64,000 nt of DNA from Devosia sp. LC5 (GTDB lineage Bacteria > Pseudomonadota > Alphaproteobacteria > Rhizobiales > Devosiaceae). Under the pieces are notes generated by a model that was not told where the DNA came from, searched no databases, and worked only from the letters and a program-made list of their open reading frames with translations. The stretch lies in contig NZ_JNNO01000012.1 of NCBI RefSeq assembly GCF_000735585.1, positions 62,001 to 126,000 on the forward strand. Reading direction: 5' to 3'. This document shows, piece by piece, positions 56,347 through 64,000 of the stretch; position 1 is the first letter of the stretch; each line of letters starts with the position of its first letter. The position numbers and the translations under genes were made by a program.

Positions 56347-57639
56347 TTTGCCGATGCAAAAGCTCATGAACAGCCGATCCAACACCCGCTCGGCATCGAG
56401 GCGACCCACCAGACGCTCCAACGCGAATGAGGCCTGGCGTAGGTTCTCGGCGGCAAGTTCCATATCGTCCAACCGCGTCGCGGCGGCATCGAGGGCGGCA
56501 CTGGCATCTTGTAGCGCCAGCCGGTCGCGTTCCCTGCTCAGCAGGGAGGGTTCGCCAGTCCCCAGCGTTTCGCCGATGGTGCCTAGGCGGGCAAAGAGCT
56601 GATCGAGGCCTGCGCCAGTCTGCGCGGAAACGGCAATATCGGCCGCCGCATCCGCTCTGCCAAGATCGGACTTGGTAGCAATATGCAGCATGGGAACTGA
56701 CACGGACGGGGGCGCCATATCGGGAGTGTCGGGCGCAGTTAGCCACAGCACGATATCGGCAAGCTCGATAGCGTGGCGGGCACGTCGCACGCCTTCGGCC
56801 TCGGCCTTGCTGTCAGTCTCCCGAAGGCCGGCGAGGTCCAGCAGCACAAAGAGCTGGCCAGCAATATCGAGAGGTACTTCGCGCACGTCGCGGGTTGTTC
56901 CGGCTTCGTCGGTAACGATAGCGATGTCGGAGCGCGCCAAGGCGTTGAGCAGACTTGATTTTCCGGCGTTCGGCACACCCGCCAATGCCACCCGAATACC
57001 TTCGCGGACTATGCGGCCGTGTTCGATCGAGGCTAGCGCTGCGCCAATACTGGATTTCAGCGCGGCAATATCGTCACCGAATTGCGGCGGCAGACCATCT
57101 GCCACATCACCCTCATCGGAGAAATCCAGTCGCGCCTCGATTTCGGCACGCAGATCCAACAGGCGATTGCGCCAGTCATCGATCTGCCGCGACAGACCGC
57201 CTTCGAAACGCGCCAAGGCCTGACGGCGCTGGTTTTCCGTTTCGGCGTCGAGCAGATCGCCCAGGCCCTCGATTTCAACCAGATCGAGCTTGCCATTCTC
57301 AAAGGCCCGGCGGGTGAATTCGCCGGCCTCGGCCAGGCGGGCACCCTGCCCGGCCAGCAATTTAAGGATGGCGCGCACGCCGGCGGGTGAACCATGCACC
57401 TGCAATTCGGTGCAGTCTTCACCGGTAAAACTATGGGGCGCGGGAAAAAACGCAACGAGGCCACGATCAAGCACGGAGCCCAGGCCAATTGGTCGAAGCA
57501 CCATGCGACGCGGCTCGGGGACGCTGCCAGCCACCTGGGCGAGGATTTGGGGCACAGCGGGACCCGAGAGGCGGATCACCGCGACGCCCGAGGGCGGTGC
57601 CCCGGAGGACAACGCCACGATTGTATCGCCTGATCGCAT
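56344..57639 (-). CDS. mnmE: tRNA modification GTPase MnmE
   Basis: 431-aa GTPase partner of MnmG. DTIVALSSGAPPSGVAVIRLSGP starts the N-terminal folate-binding domain, GVPNAGKSSLLNAL is the G1 loop and FCIGK the invariant C-terminus. ATG 57639 fits family N-termini better than the in-frame TTG at 57654. Confidence 0.96.
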   Translation of the reverse strand: MRSGDTIVALSSGAPPSGVAVIRLSGPAVPQILAQVAGSVPEPRRMVLRPIGLGSVLDRGLVAFFPAPHSFTGEDCTELQVHGSPAGVRAILKLLAGQGARLAEAGEFTRRAFENGKLDLVEIEGLGDLLDAETENQRRQALARFEGGLSRQIDDWRNRLLDLRAEIEARLDFSDEGDVADGLPPQFGDDIAALKSSIGAALASIEHGRIVREGIRVALAGVPNAGKSSLLNALARSDIAIVTDEAGTTRDVREVPLDIAGQLFVLLDLAGLRETDSKAEAEGVRRARHAIELADIVLWLTAPDTPDMAPPSVSVPMLHIATKSDLGRADAAADIAVSAQTGAGLDQLFARLGTIGETLGTGEPSLLSRERDRLALQDASAALDAAATRLDDMELAAENLRQASFALERLVGRLDAERVLDRLFMSFCIGK

Positions 57640-57690
57640 CGGATCAGACGGCAATAGGCGCGGCGAAGGCTCGCAACGCGCCCATCTGCC

Positions 57691-58956
57691 TTAGGTATTC
57701 ATCGAATCGAAGAAGTCGGAATTCGTCTTGGTCTGGCGGATCTTGTCCATCAGGAATTCCATGGCGTCGATCGTGCCCATCGGGGTCAGGATACGGCGCA
57801 GCACATACATCTTTTTGAGAATGTCGGGCTCGACCAGCAGTTCTTCCTTGCGGGTGCCGGACTTGGTGATGTCCAGCGCCGGGAAGACGCGCTTGTCGGC
57901 GACCTTGCGGTCCAGAATGATTTCCGAGTTGCCCGTGCCCTTGAATTCTTCAAAGATCACTTCGTCCATGCGCGAACCGGTATCGATCAGCGCGGTCGAA
58001 ATAATCGTCAGCGAGCCGCCGTCTTCGATATTGCGGGCGGCACCGAAGAAGCGCTTGGGGCGCTGCAGGGCATTGGCGTCCACGCCACCGGTCAAAACCT
58101 TGCCGGAGCTTGGCACGACAGTGTTATAGGCCCGCCCGAGGCGGGTAATGGAATCGAGCAGGATGACCACGTCGCGCTTATGCTCGACCAGGCGCTTTGC
58201 CTTCTCGATCACCATTTCAGCCACCTGAACGTGGCGGCTGGCCGGCTCGTCGAAGGTCGAGGAGATGACTTCGCCGCGCACCGAGCGCTGCATATCGGTA
58301 ACCTCTTCGGGGCGCTCGTCGATAAGCAGCACGATGAGGTAGCATTCGGGGTGATTGGTGGCGATTGATTGTGCAATATTCTGCAACAATACCGTCTTAC
58401 CGGTACGCGGCGGAGCAACAATCAAAGCACGCTGGCCTTTGCCAAGCGGCGCCACCAGATCCAGAATCCGGGCCGAACGATCCTTCAAAGTGGGATCGGG
58501 CAGCTCCATGCGAAGCCGCTCTTCGGGATAAAGCGGGGTGAGGTTATCGAAGTTCACCTTGTGGCGAACCGCCTCGGGATCTTCAAAATTGATGGTCGAA
58601 ACCTTGAGCAGCGCGAAATAGCGCTCGCCCTCCTTGGGAGAGCGGATTTCGCCCTCGACCGTGTCGCCGGTCCGCAAGCCGAAGCGGCGGATCTGGCTGG
58701 GGCTGACATAGATATCGTCGGGACCAGGAAGGTAATTGGCGTCGGGAGAGCGCAGAAAGCCGAAGCCGTCAGGCAGCACTTCGACCACGCCTTCCCCGGT
58801 AATATCGATATCCCGGGCCGCCAACTCCTTGAGAATGGCAAACATCAATTCCTGTTTGCGCATGGTCGAGGCATTCTCGACCTCGTGTTCTTCGGCGAAC
58901 ACCAGCAATTCGGCCGGAGATTTGGCCTTGAGCTCGCTGAGCTTCATATTCTGCAT
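57691..58956 (-). CDS. rho: Transcription termination factor Rho
   Basis: 421-aa hexameric RNA helicase. The N-terminal RNA-binding domain includes [19 protein letters not shown], the Walker A is [12 protein letters not shown] and the Q-loop region is [16 protein letters not shown]. Length equals that of rhizobial Rho. ATG 58947 is an alternative start three codons in. Confidence 0.97.
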   Translation of the reverse strand: MQNMKLSELKAKSPAELLVFAEEHEVENASTMRKQELMFAILKELAARDIDITGEGVVEVLPDGFGFLRSPDANYLPGPDDIYVSPSQIRRFGLRTGDTVEGEIRSPKEGERYFALLKVSTINFEDPEAVRHKVNFDNLTPLYPEERLRMELPDPTLKDRSARILDLVAPLGKGQRALIVAPPRTGKTVLLQNIAQSIATNHPECYLIVLLIDERPEEVTDMQRSVRGEVISSTFDEPASRHVQVAEMVIEKAKRLVEHKRDVVILLDSITRLGRAYNTVVPSSGKVLTGGVDANALQRPKRFFGAARNIEDGGSLTIISTALIDTGSRMDEVIFEEFKGTGNSEIILDRKVADKRVFPALDITKSGTRKEELLVEPDILKKMYVLRRILTPMGTIDAMEFLMDKIRQTKTNSDFFDSMNT

Positions 58957-59120
58957 GTAGCGGATGGACCCTTGAGGGAAATCGAAAAGCGTTTGAGGCT
59001 ATTTGGGAGGGTGGGCACCGCGCAGCGACTTGGGAAGTCAGCTTTAAGTCTCGGATGCGTTGGCCACCATGTAGCGTGATCCCGGCGCGATTTCAAGATC
59101 GAAACACGAACACCCGCAGA

Positions 59121-59136
59121 GGATTCACGTGAAACA
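59121..59136. promoter_or_regulatory. parS-like site 7
   Basis: GGATTCACGTGAAACA between hemJ and rho, two mismatches. It is the site closest to the proposed origin (about 1.6 kb). Confidence 0.72.
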
Positions 59137-59141
59137 GGATT

Positions 59142-59564
59142 TTAGAACGGCCGCGCGATCACCGCGATGACGATGATGATCATCAACACGGTGGGCACTT
59201 CGTTGATGATGCGGAAGTACTTTTGCGGCCTGGTATTCTTGTCTCCGGCAAATTCGCGCGTGTGCCGGGCCAGAATCCCATGGCAAGCGGTGAGCGCCAG
59301 AACGCAGACGGCCTTGAGATAGGGCCAGCCGGCGCTCCAATCGACCGCGCCCAAAACCACCATCCAGAGGCCAAAAATCCAGGCGGCGATCATGGCCGGG
59401 GTGATGATGCCCCGCAGCAGCCGGCGTTCCATGATCTTGAACGTCTCGGACTTGTCCGAGCCAATCTCGGCTACCGCATGATAAACGAACAACCGGGGCA
59501 GATAGAGCATGCCGGCCATCCAGGCGACGACGGCGATCACGTGGCCCGCCTTGATCCATTCCAT
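59142..59564 (-). CDS. hemJ: Protoporphyrinogen oxidase HemJ
   Basis: 140-aa membrane protein with four helices. It oxidises protoporphyrinogen IX in bacteria lacking HemG/HemY. The conserved histidine in IKAGHVIAVVAWMAGMLYLPRLFVYH and the FRIINEVPTVLMI segment fit the family. It is 37 bp downstream of hemE, another heme gene. Confidence 0.94.
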   Translation of the reverse strand: MEWIKAGHVIAVVAWMAGMLYLPRLFVYHAVAEIGSDKSETFKIMERRLLRGIITPAMIAAWIFGLWMVVLGAVDWSAGWPYLKAVCVLALTACHGILARHTREFAGDKNTRPQKYFRIINEVPTVLMIIIVIAVIARPF

Positions 59565-59601
59565 TTTCGTGAACTCCTCAACAGCTCAGCTTTTTTGTCC
59601 G

Positions 59602-60636
59602 CTAGCCGTTTTTGACCAGATCGACCAGGCGCTCGACATGGGCAATCGGCGTCTCGGGGACGATGCCATGGCCCAGATTGAAAATATGCGGCCGATCGGC
59701 AAAGGCCGCGATGATCTGGCGCGCCCGGCCGTCCATCTGCGCGCCACCGGCCACCAGCCGTAACGGATCAAGATTACCCTGCACAGTGAACCCGGCCGGT
59801 ACGTGCTTGGCGGCAAATTCGAGCGGGGTGGCATAATCAAGCCCGACGGCATTAACGCCTGTCGCCGCGACATAGGCCGCAATATTGCCAGCCGCACCGC
59901 GTGGAAAGCCGATGATCGGTGCATAGGGCACCCGGGCGCGAACACCTTCGACAATACGGCGATTGGGATCGATGACCTGGCGGGCAAAGGCCTCATCATC
60001 CAAATTCAATGCCCAGCTTTCAAACAACTGCACCACATCGGCGCCGGCGGCGAATTGGGCGACGAGATAGTCGATACTGGTTTGCACCAGCACGTCCATC
60101 AGCGCCGCAAAGGCCTGCGGATGCTGCAGAGCAAACAAGCGCGCCGCGGCTTGATCGGGCGAACCCCGGCCGCCGATCATGTAAGTCGCCACAGTCCAGG
60201 GTGAACCGCAGAAGCCGATCAGGGTCTTATCGGGAGCCAGCCCCGCGCGAACCCGGCGCAGCGTCTCGAACACCGGCGCCAAATGCTCCAAAGCCCGCTC
60301 GGGCTGCAATTGCCCGATTGTCTCGGCCGACACAGGTTCCAGGACAGGTCCTTCCCCAGCCTCAAAGCGCACCGATTGGCCCAGGGCGTCGGGAATGACC
60401 AGAATGTCCGAGAACAGGATTGCCGCATCGAGCGGAAAACGGCGAAGCGGCTGCAACGTGACTTCAGCAGCCAGCTCCGGCGTATAGCACAGATCAAGGA
60501 AGCCGTTGGTCTTGGCGCGCAGCTCGCGATATTCGGGCAAGTAGCGGCCGGCCTGCCGCATGATCCAGATCGGGGGTCGTTCCTGGCGCTCGCCCAGCAC
60601 TGTTGCCAGCAAGGGTTTGTGGGCCACAGCGCTCAT
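59602..60636 (-). CDS. hemE: Uroporphyrinogen decarboxylase
   Basis: 344-aa HemE. PPIWIMRQAGRYLPEYRELR (the arginine-rich substrate site) and GFCGSPWTVATYMIGG are invariant signatures. It makes coproporphyrinogen III. In several alphaproteobacteria the chromosomal origin lies directly upstream of hemE, as proposed here. Confidence 0.97.
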   Translation of the reverse strand: MSAVAHKPLLATVLGERQERPPIWIMRQAGRYLPEYRELRAKTNGFLDLCYTPELAAEVTLQPLRRFPLDAAILFSDILVIPDALGQSVRFEAGEGPVLEPVSAETIGQLQPERALEHLAPVFETLRRVRAGLAPDKTLIGFCGSPWTVATYMIGGRGSPDQAAARLFALQHPQAFAALMDVLVQTSIDYLVAQFAAGADVVQLFESWALNLDDEAFARQVIDPNRRIVEGVRARVPYAPIIGFPRGAAGNIAAYVAATGVNAVGLDYATPLEFAAKHVPAGFTVQGNLDPLRLVAGGAQMDGRARQIIAAFADRPHIFNLGHGIVPETPIAHVERLVDLVKNG

Positions 60637-60659
60637 TCCATCACCCCTTCCAAGACCCC

Positions 60660-61076
60660 TAAAGAGAATCTTGAACTTAGTATTTGTATTATCATGGCGG
60701 TGTTTTGGATGAATTCATCGCCGTCCACAATCGCCCATCGCGGTGACACAAGGGCGCATCCCAAAGGTTAACAGGATGTGAATCAAAATCGGCCGGCCCC
60801 AAACCTTAACGAAAGGTAAATGGTTAACACCACGTTAAGAGGGCGCGTGCCGAGTCAACGATTCGATTCTGCCTGTGCGAATCCGCTTGATAGAAGAAGC
60901 CCGCCCCAGACCGGTTTTCCCCAGAGCTATCCATAGCCCTGGCGGCCCGTTCCCCTGAGTCCAACTGTTAATGTTTAATTTACCAAGTCGAACAAGTTTG
61001 GCCTCGAGCCAAAACCATGAGTCATTATCACAGGGAAGGCTTGAGCTGTGGATGACAGTGTGGAAAACATGGACCC
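60660..61076. other. Candidate chromosomal replication origin (oriC)
   Basis: This is the 440-bp non-coding gap between divergent hemE and maf. It contains CtrA-type sites: perfect TTAA-N7-TTAA at 60824-60838, and near matches at 60768-60782, 60806-60820 and 60968-60982. Eight GANTC sites lie at 60666, 60780, 60852, 60860, 60865, 60879, 60957 and 61019, where about two would be expected. DnaA-box-like 9-mers are TGTGGATGA (61047), TGTGGAAAA (61059) and CTATCCATA (60927). An AT-rich stretch lies at 60966-60985. Confidence 0.8.
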
Positions 61077-61685
61077 ATGCTGATCCTAGCCTCCCAGAGC
61101 CAGACGCGAAAAACCCTGCTGGAACAAGCCGGTTTGCGATTTTCGAGCCAGCCCGCCGCCATTGACGAACGCGCCATCGAAACCGCCGCTTTGGCCAATG
61201 GGGCCGATGCCCGCGACGTGGCTTTGCTGCTGGCGCAAAAGAAGGCCGAGGCCGTCTCAGAAGTTAACGCCGGGGCTTTTGTGATCGGGGCTGACCAGAC
61301 CCTGGCGCTAGGCACCGAGCTTTTGCACAAGCCGGCTGATCGCGCCGCGGCTGCTGCCCAACTCGATCATCTCAAGGCCAAGACGCATCGCCTCCATGCC
61401 GGGGTGACCTTGGTGCGCGATGGCGCGGTTTTATGGTCTGATCTCCAGACAGCGGAGCTCACCATGCGTGATTTCTCCGCCGAAGAGCGTGAGGATATTC
61501 TGGATCGCGAAGGCCCCGCGGCGCTCAATTCGGTGGGTGGTTACCGACTCGAGGGCCCGTCCATTCGCCTGTTCGAAACCGTGACCGGCGATTATTTCAC
61601 CATTCTGGGTCTGCCGCTTTTGCCGCTATTGTCAGTTTTGCGCTCGATTGCCCCCCACCTTCTGGCCGGAAAGCCATCCGCGTGA
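61077..61685 (+). CDS. maf: Maf family nucleotide pyrophosphatase
   Basis: 202-aa Maf protein, a house-cleaning NTP pyrophosphatase. MLILASQSQTRKTLL, the IDERAIE segment and VIGADQTLALG are family motifs. DnaA-box-like sequences lie 10-30 bp upstream, so origin firing could affect its expression. It heads the maf-aroE-coaE-dnaQ operon. Confidence 0.93.
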   Translation: MLILASQSQTRKTLLEQAGLRFSSQPAAIDERAIETAALANGADARDVALLLAQKKAEAVSEVNAGAFVIGADQTLALGTELLHKPADRAAAAAQLDHLKAKTHRLHAGVTLVRDGAVLWSDLQTAELTMRDFSAEEREDILDREGPAALNSVGGYRLEGPSIRLFETVTGDYFTILGLPLLPLLSVLRSIAPHLLAGKPSA

Positions 61686-62509
61686 CCATCAAAGCCTTTG
61701 TTATCGGGCATCCCATCGCCCATTCGCGCTCGCCCTTGATTCATAGCACCTGGATCGCCGAACACGGCATCGAGGGCAGCTATGAGGCCATCGATGTGGC
61801 GCCGGCCGAATTGCCCGGCTTTTTCGAGCGGCTGCGGGCGGGTGAATTTGCCGGCGGCAATGTTACCATTCCACACAAGGAAGCGGTGTTTGCCCTCTGC
61901 GACAGCGTCGATCCGCTGGCCAGGACCATCGGAGCCGTTAACACTTTGGTGGCGCACGACGGCAAGGTGCACGGCACCAATACCGATTATCTCGGTTTTT
62001 TGGGCAATCTCGATGCTGGAGCGCCAGATTGGTCCGCGGGTAAAAAGCCTGCCGTGGTGCTGGGTGCCGGCGGGGCGGCGCGAGCCATTCTGGTAGCGCT
62101 CAAGAGCCGGGGTATTCCCGTCATTCTGCTCAATCGCACGCGGGCCACAGCGGACCGTCTGGCCAGGGACATTGGCGGCGATATCAGCACGGGGGCATTA
62201 ACTGATTTCAATACCGCGGTGCCCACGGCGGGCCTCGTCGTCAACACGACATCCATTGGCATGCATGGCAGCCGGTTCGACGGTTTTGACCTCGATCTGC
62301 TCCCGCCGGACGCGCTGGTCACCGACATCGTCTATGCGCCGCTGGTGACCCCGCTTCTGGCCGATGCCAGGACGCGTGGCTTGCGGATCGTCGATGGTCT
62401 GGGCATGCTGCTGCATCAGGCCGTGCCGGGATTCGAAGCCTGGTTTGGCGTGAGGCCCCAAGTGACCAAAGACTTGCGCGCCAGGATCGAAGCCACACTG
62501 GAGCATTGA
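61682..62509 (+). CDS. aroE: Shikimate dehydrogenase
   Basis: 275-aa NADPH-dependent enzyme of the shikimate pathway. FVIGHPIAHSRSPLIHS binds shikimate, NVTIPHKEAV carries the catalytic lysine and VVLGAGGAARAILVAL is the NADP loop. It starts at GTG 61682, overlapping the maf stop (GTGA). Confidence 0.96.
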   Translation: MTIKAFVIGHPIAHSRSPLIHSTWIAEHGIEGSYEAIDVAPAELPGFFERLRAGEFAGGNVTIPHKEAVFALCDSVDPLARTIGAVNTLVAHDGKVHGTNTDYLGFLGNLDAGAPDWSAGKKPAVVLGAGGAARAILVALKSRGIPVILLNRTRATADRLARDIGGDISTGALTDFNTAVPTAGLVVNTTSIGMHGSRFDGFDLDLLPPDALVTDIVYAPLVTPLLADARTRGLRIVDGLGMLLHQAVPGFEAWFGVRPQVTKDLRARIEATLEH

Positions 62510-62511
62510 GC

Positions 62512-63108
62512 ATGTGGCGCATCGGCGTTACGGGATCGATTGCCACCGGAAAGTCTACCGTGCTCAAGGCCTTTGCCGACCTGGGGGTGCCGGTCTTTTC
62601 CGCCGATACGGCTGTGGCCGAGCTCTATGAGGGGGAAGCCGTCACCCCCGTCGAGGCCCTCTTTCCTGGCGTCACGCAGCATGGCCGCGTGGATCGCGCC
62701 CTGCTCTCCAAAAAATTGAGCGAAGATCCCTCCGGCTTCGAGCGGCTCGAAGCATTGGTGCATCCTTTGGTGCGGGCCCGTATCGCGCAATTTCTCGATA
62801 CCGCCGAAGCGCAGGGCCATGCACTGGCGGTGGTTGAAGTCCCGCTCCTTTTCGAGAGCGGCCATGATTATGGCTTTGACGCCATTGCGGTCACCTTTGT
62901 CGATGACGCTATCCAGCGCGAGCGGGCTTTGGCCCGGCCGGGGATGTCCGTGGAAAAGCTCAATACCATCCTTGCCCGGCAGACTCCCCAGGCCGAAAAG
63001 AAGAGGCGCGCCACCTATCTCTTTGATACCGGCAGTTCCATCGCCCAGACCCATAAAGAGGTCGCCGCGCTGGTCGCTGCCATCCGCGCCAAAGGGCCAA
63101 AAAAATGA
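62512..63108 (+). CDS. coaE: Dephospho-CoA kinase
   Basis: 198-aa P-loop kinase for the last step of CoA synthesis. Walker A GVTGSIATGKST is at residues 6-17, followed by FSADTAVAELYE and VEVPLLFESG. ATG 62512 is two bases after the aroE stop. Confidence 0.96.
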   Translation: MWRIGVTGSIATGKSTVLKAFADLGVPVFSADTAVAELYEGEAVTPVEALFPGVTQHGRVDRALLSKKLSEDPSGFERLEALVHPLVRARIAQFLDTAEAQGHALAVVEVPLLFESGHDYGFDAIAVTFVDDAIQRERALARPGMSVEKLNTILARQTPQAEKKRRATYLFDTGSSIAQTHKEVAALVAAIRAKGPKK

Positions 63109-63818
63109 ACCGCGAGATCGTACTCGATACCGAAACCACGGGCCTGTCGCCCGCCGATGGTGATCGGCTGGTGGAAATCGGCTGTGTCGAGCTGATCAAC
63201 CACATCCCTTCGGGCCGGCATTATCACGTCTATATCAATCCGCAGCGCTCCATGCCCGAAGAAGCCTTCCGGGTGCATGGCCTGTCGGAAGAATTTTTGT
63301 CCGACAAACCGCTATTTGCCGCCGTGGCGGGCGAATTTCTCGATTTCATCGGCGATGCCAAGCTGATCATCCACAATGCGGCCTTCGATATCGGCTTTCT
63401 CAATGCCGAGCTCAAAAAGACCGGCCGGCCGGTTCTAGCCAATGAAGTGATCGATACGGTCATGGTGGCGCGGGCCAAGCATCCCGGCTCGCGGGTGAGT
63501 CTGGACGCGCTGTGCAAGCTCTATGGCATCGACAATTCCCGCCGCACGCTGCACGGCGCCCTGCTCGATAGCGAGATCCTGGCCGAGGTCTATCTCGAGC
63601 TGATCGGCGGCAAGCAGGTGAGCCTGGCGCTGATCGCGGAAAACCGCGTTTCGGGCGCCGACGCCATTGCCGCCCGCGCCGATGTGGCCCCGCGGCCCGT
63701 GCCGCTGGTCCGCCATATCAGCGAGGCCGAACTGGCCGCGCACGCTGCGCTAGTGGCAAAGCTGGGCCCCGATTCGATCTGGGCGCAATATGACAGCGAA
63801 GTGGCTGCCGCCGAATAG
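63105..63818 (+). CDS. dnaQ: DNA polymerase III subunit epsilon
   Basis: 237-aa 3'-5' proofreading exonuclease of the DEDDh class. ExoI VLDTETTGLSP, ExoII HNAAFDIGFLNAEL and ExoIII HGALLDSEILAEVY are intact. The C-terminal 50 residues include the segment that binds the alpha subunit. The ATG overlaps the coaE stop (ATGA). Confidence 0.96.
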   Translation: MNREIVLDTETTGLSPADGDRLVEIGCVELINHIPSGRHYHVYINPQRSMPEEAFRVHGLSEEFLSDKPLFAAVAGEFLDFIGDAKLIIHNAAFDIGFLNAELKKTGRPVLANEVIDTVMVARAKHPGSRVSLDALCKLYGIDNSRRTLHGALLDSEILAEVYLELIGGKQVSLALIAENRVSGADAIAARADVAPRPVPLVRHISEAELAAHAALVAKLGPDSIWAQYDSEVAAAE

Positions 63819-63821
63819 AAA

Positions 63822-63846
63822 AACCCCGGATGGATCATCCGGGGTT
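63822..63846. terminator. Bidirectional hairpin between dnaQ and secB
   Basis: AACCCCGGATG / CATCCGGGGTT stem with a 3-nt loop, flanked by AGAAAA on the left and TTGCTT on the right. It can serve both convergent genes. Confidence 0.7.
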
Positions 63847-63873
63847 GCTTCATCACAGAACCAAATGGCCAAA

Positions 63874-64000
63874 TTAATTTGGCTTGTCGGTCTCGGCATT
63901 GGCGGCGGTCAGCGGAGCAGCGCCCTGCTTGGCGGCGAGCTGGGCCAGGTTCTGGCGATAGATGGCGGCGAAATCGACCGGCTCCATCATCAGCGGCGGG
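63874..64000 (-). CDS. secB: Protein-export chaperone SecB, C-terminal part
   Basis: The visible C-terminus reads PPLMMEPVDFAAIYRQN, then a Gly/Ala/Thr tail ending DKPN and TAA. The PPLM-EP-DFA-Y pattern is the C-terminal signature of alphaproteobacterial SecB, a tetrameric chaperone that delivers preproteins to SecA. The gene is cut by the window edge. dnaQ-secB convergence is common in this order. Confidence 0.88.
   Translation of the reverse strand, partial: PPLMMEPVDFAAIYRQNLAQLAAKQGAAPLTAANAETDKPN

Overview
The window is a chromosomal segment of an alphaproteobacterium. It has high GC, long overlapping operons and almost no mobile DNA. Gene content and order (acnA divergent from ccmABCDG; DUF1674-htpX-rsmB-heparinase-purH; rimM-trmD-rplS; leuS-lptE-holA; parB-parA-rsmG-mnmG-mnmE-rho-hemJ-hemE // maf-aroE-coaE-dnaQ-secB) are those of Hyphomicrobiales. 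My best guess is a Devosia-like genus. That is inference from family knowledge; no database was searched. No tRNA, rRNA, CRISPR array, prophage or intact insertion sequence was found.

Layout. 0-10.5 kb: assorted housekeeping and accessory genes (ppa, a CPT-like kinase, rlmJ-lysE, an Lrp regulator, argG), a PAS-PAS-GGDEF-EAL protein behind a perfect CtrA box, and a sigma-factor-like gene followed by a VOC gene. 10.6-16.4 kb: typA, a DedA protein, a candidate sigma-54-driven small RNA, yggT/DUF167, and the proton-pumping pyrophosphatase hppA. 16.4-25.5 kb: the most accessory stretch. It holds an rlmN-VOC-GNAT operon whose two distal genes are broken, the last by an IS30-family remnant. It also has two tandem IalB-like secreted proteins, a Bax-inhibitor protein, several transferase/kinase/nucleotidyltransferase genes, dispersed repeats and a second candidate RNA locus. 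25.6-44.7 kb: acnA, cytochrome c maturation, htpX, rsmB, purH, a flippase/ATP-grasp pair, leuC and the rimM-trmD-rplS cluster. 44.8-52 kb: xth, signalling genes, yggS, leuS-lptE-holA. 52-64 kb: the chromosome origin and partition locus.

The most coherent functional unit is the origin region. All genes from 52.0 to 60.6 kb read leftward and all from 61.1 to 63.8 kb read rightward. They meet in a 440-bp gap between hemE and maf that holds CtrA-type TTAA-N7-TTAA sites, eight GANTC (CcrM) sites and DnaA-box-like sequences. Seven parS-like sites lie between 45.6 and 59.1 kb around parAB. This fits a replication origin under Caulobacter-like cell-cycle control.

The strongest candidate for something undescribed is at 13.18-13.40 kb. 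A full-consensus sigma-54 promoter is preceded by three copies of an 11-bp element and followed, about 75 nt downstream of the predicted start site, by a strong hairpin terminator. No convincing ORF lies in between. Other points of note: an apparent AUA start codon in the Lrp regulator, an intrinsic terminator embedded in the DUF167 reading frame, and a five-copy repeat family that supplies the stop codon of two genes.
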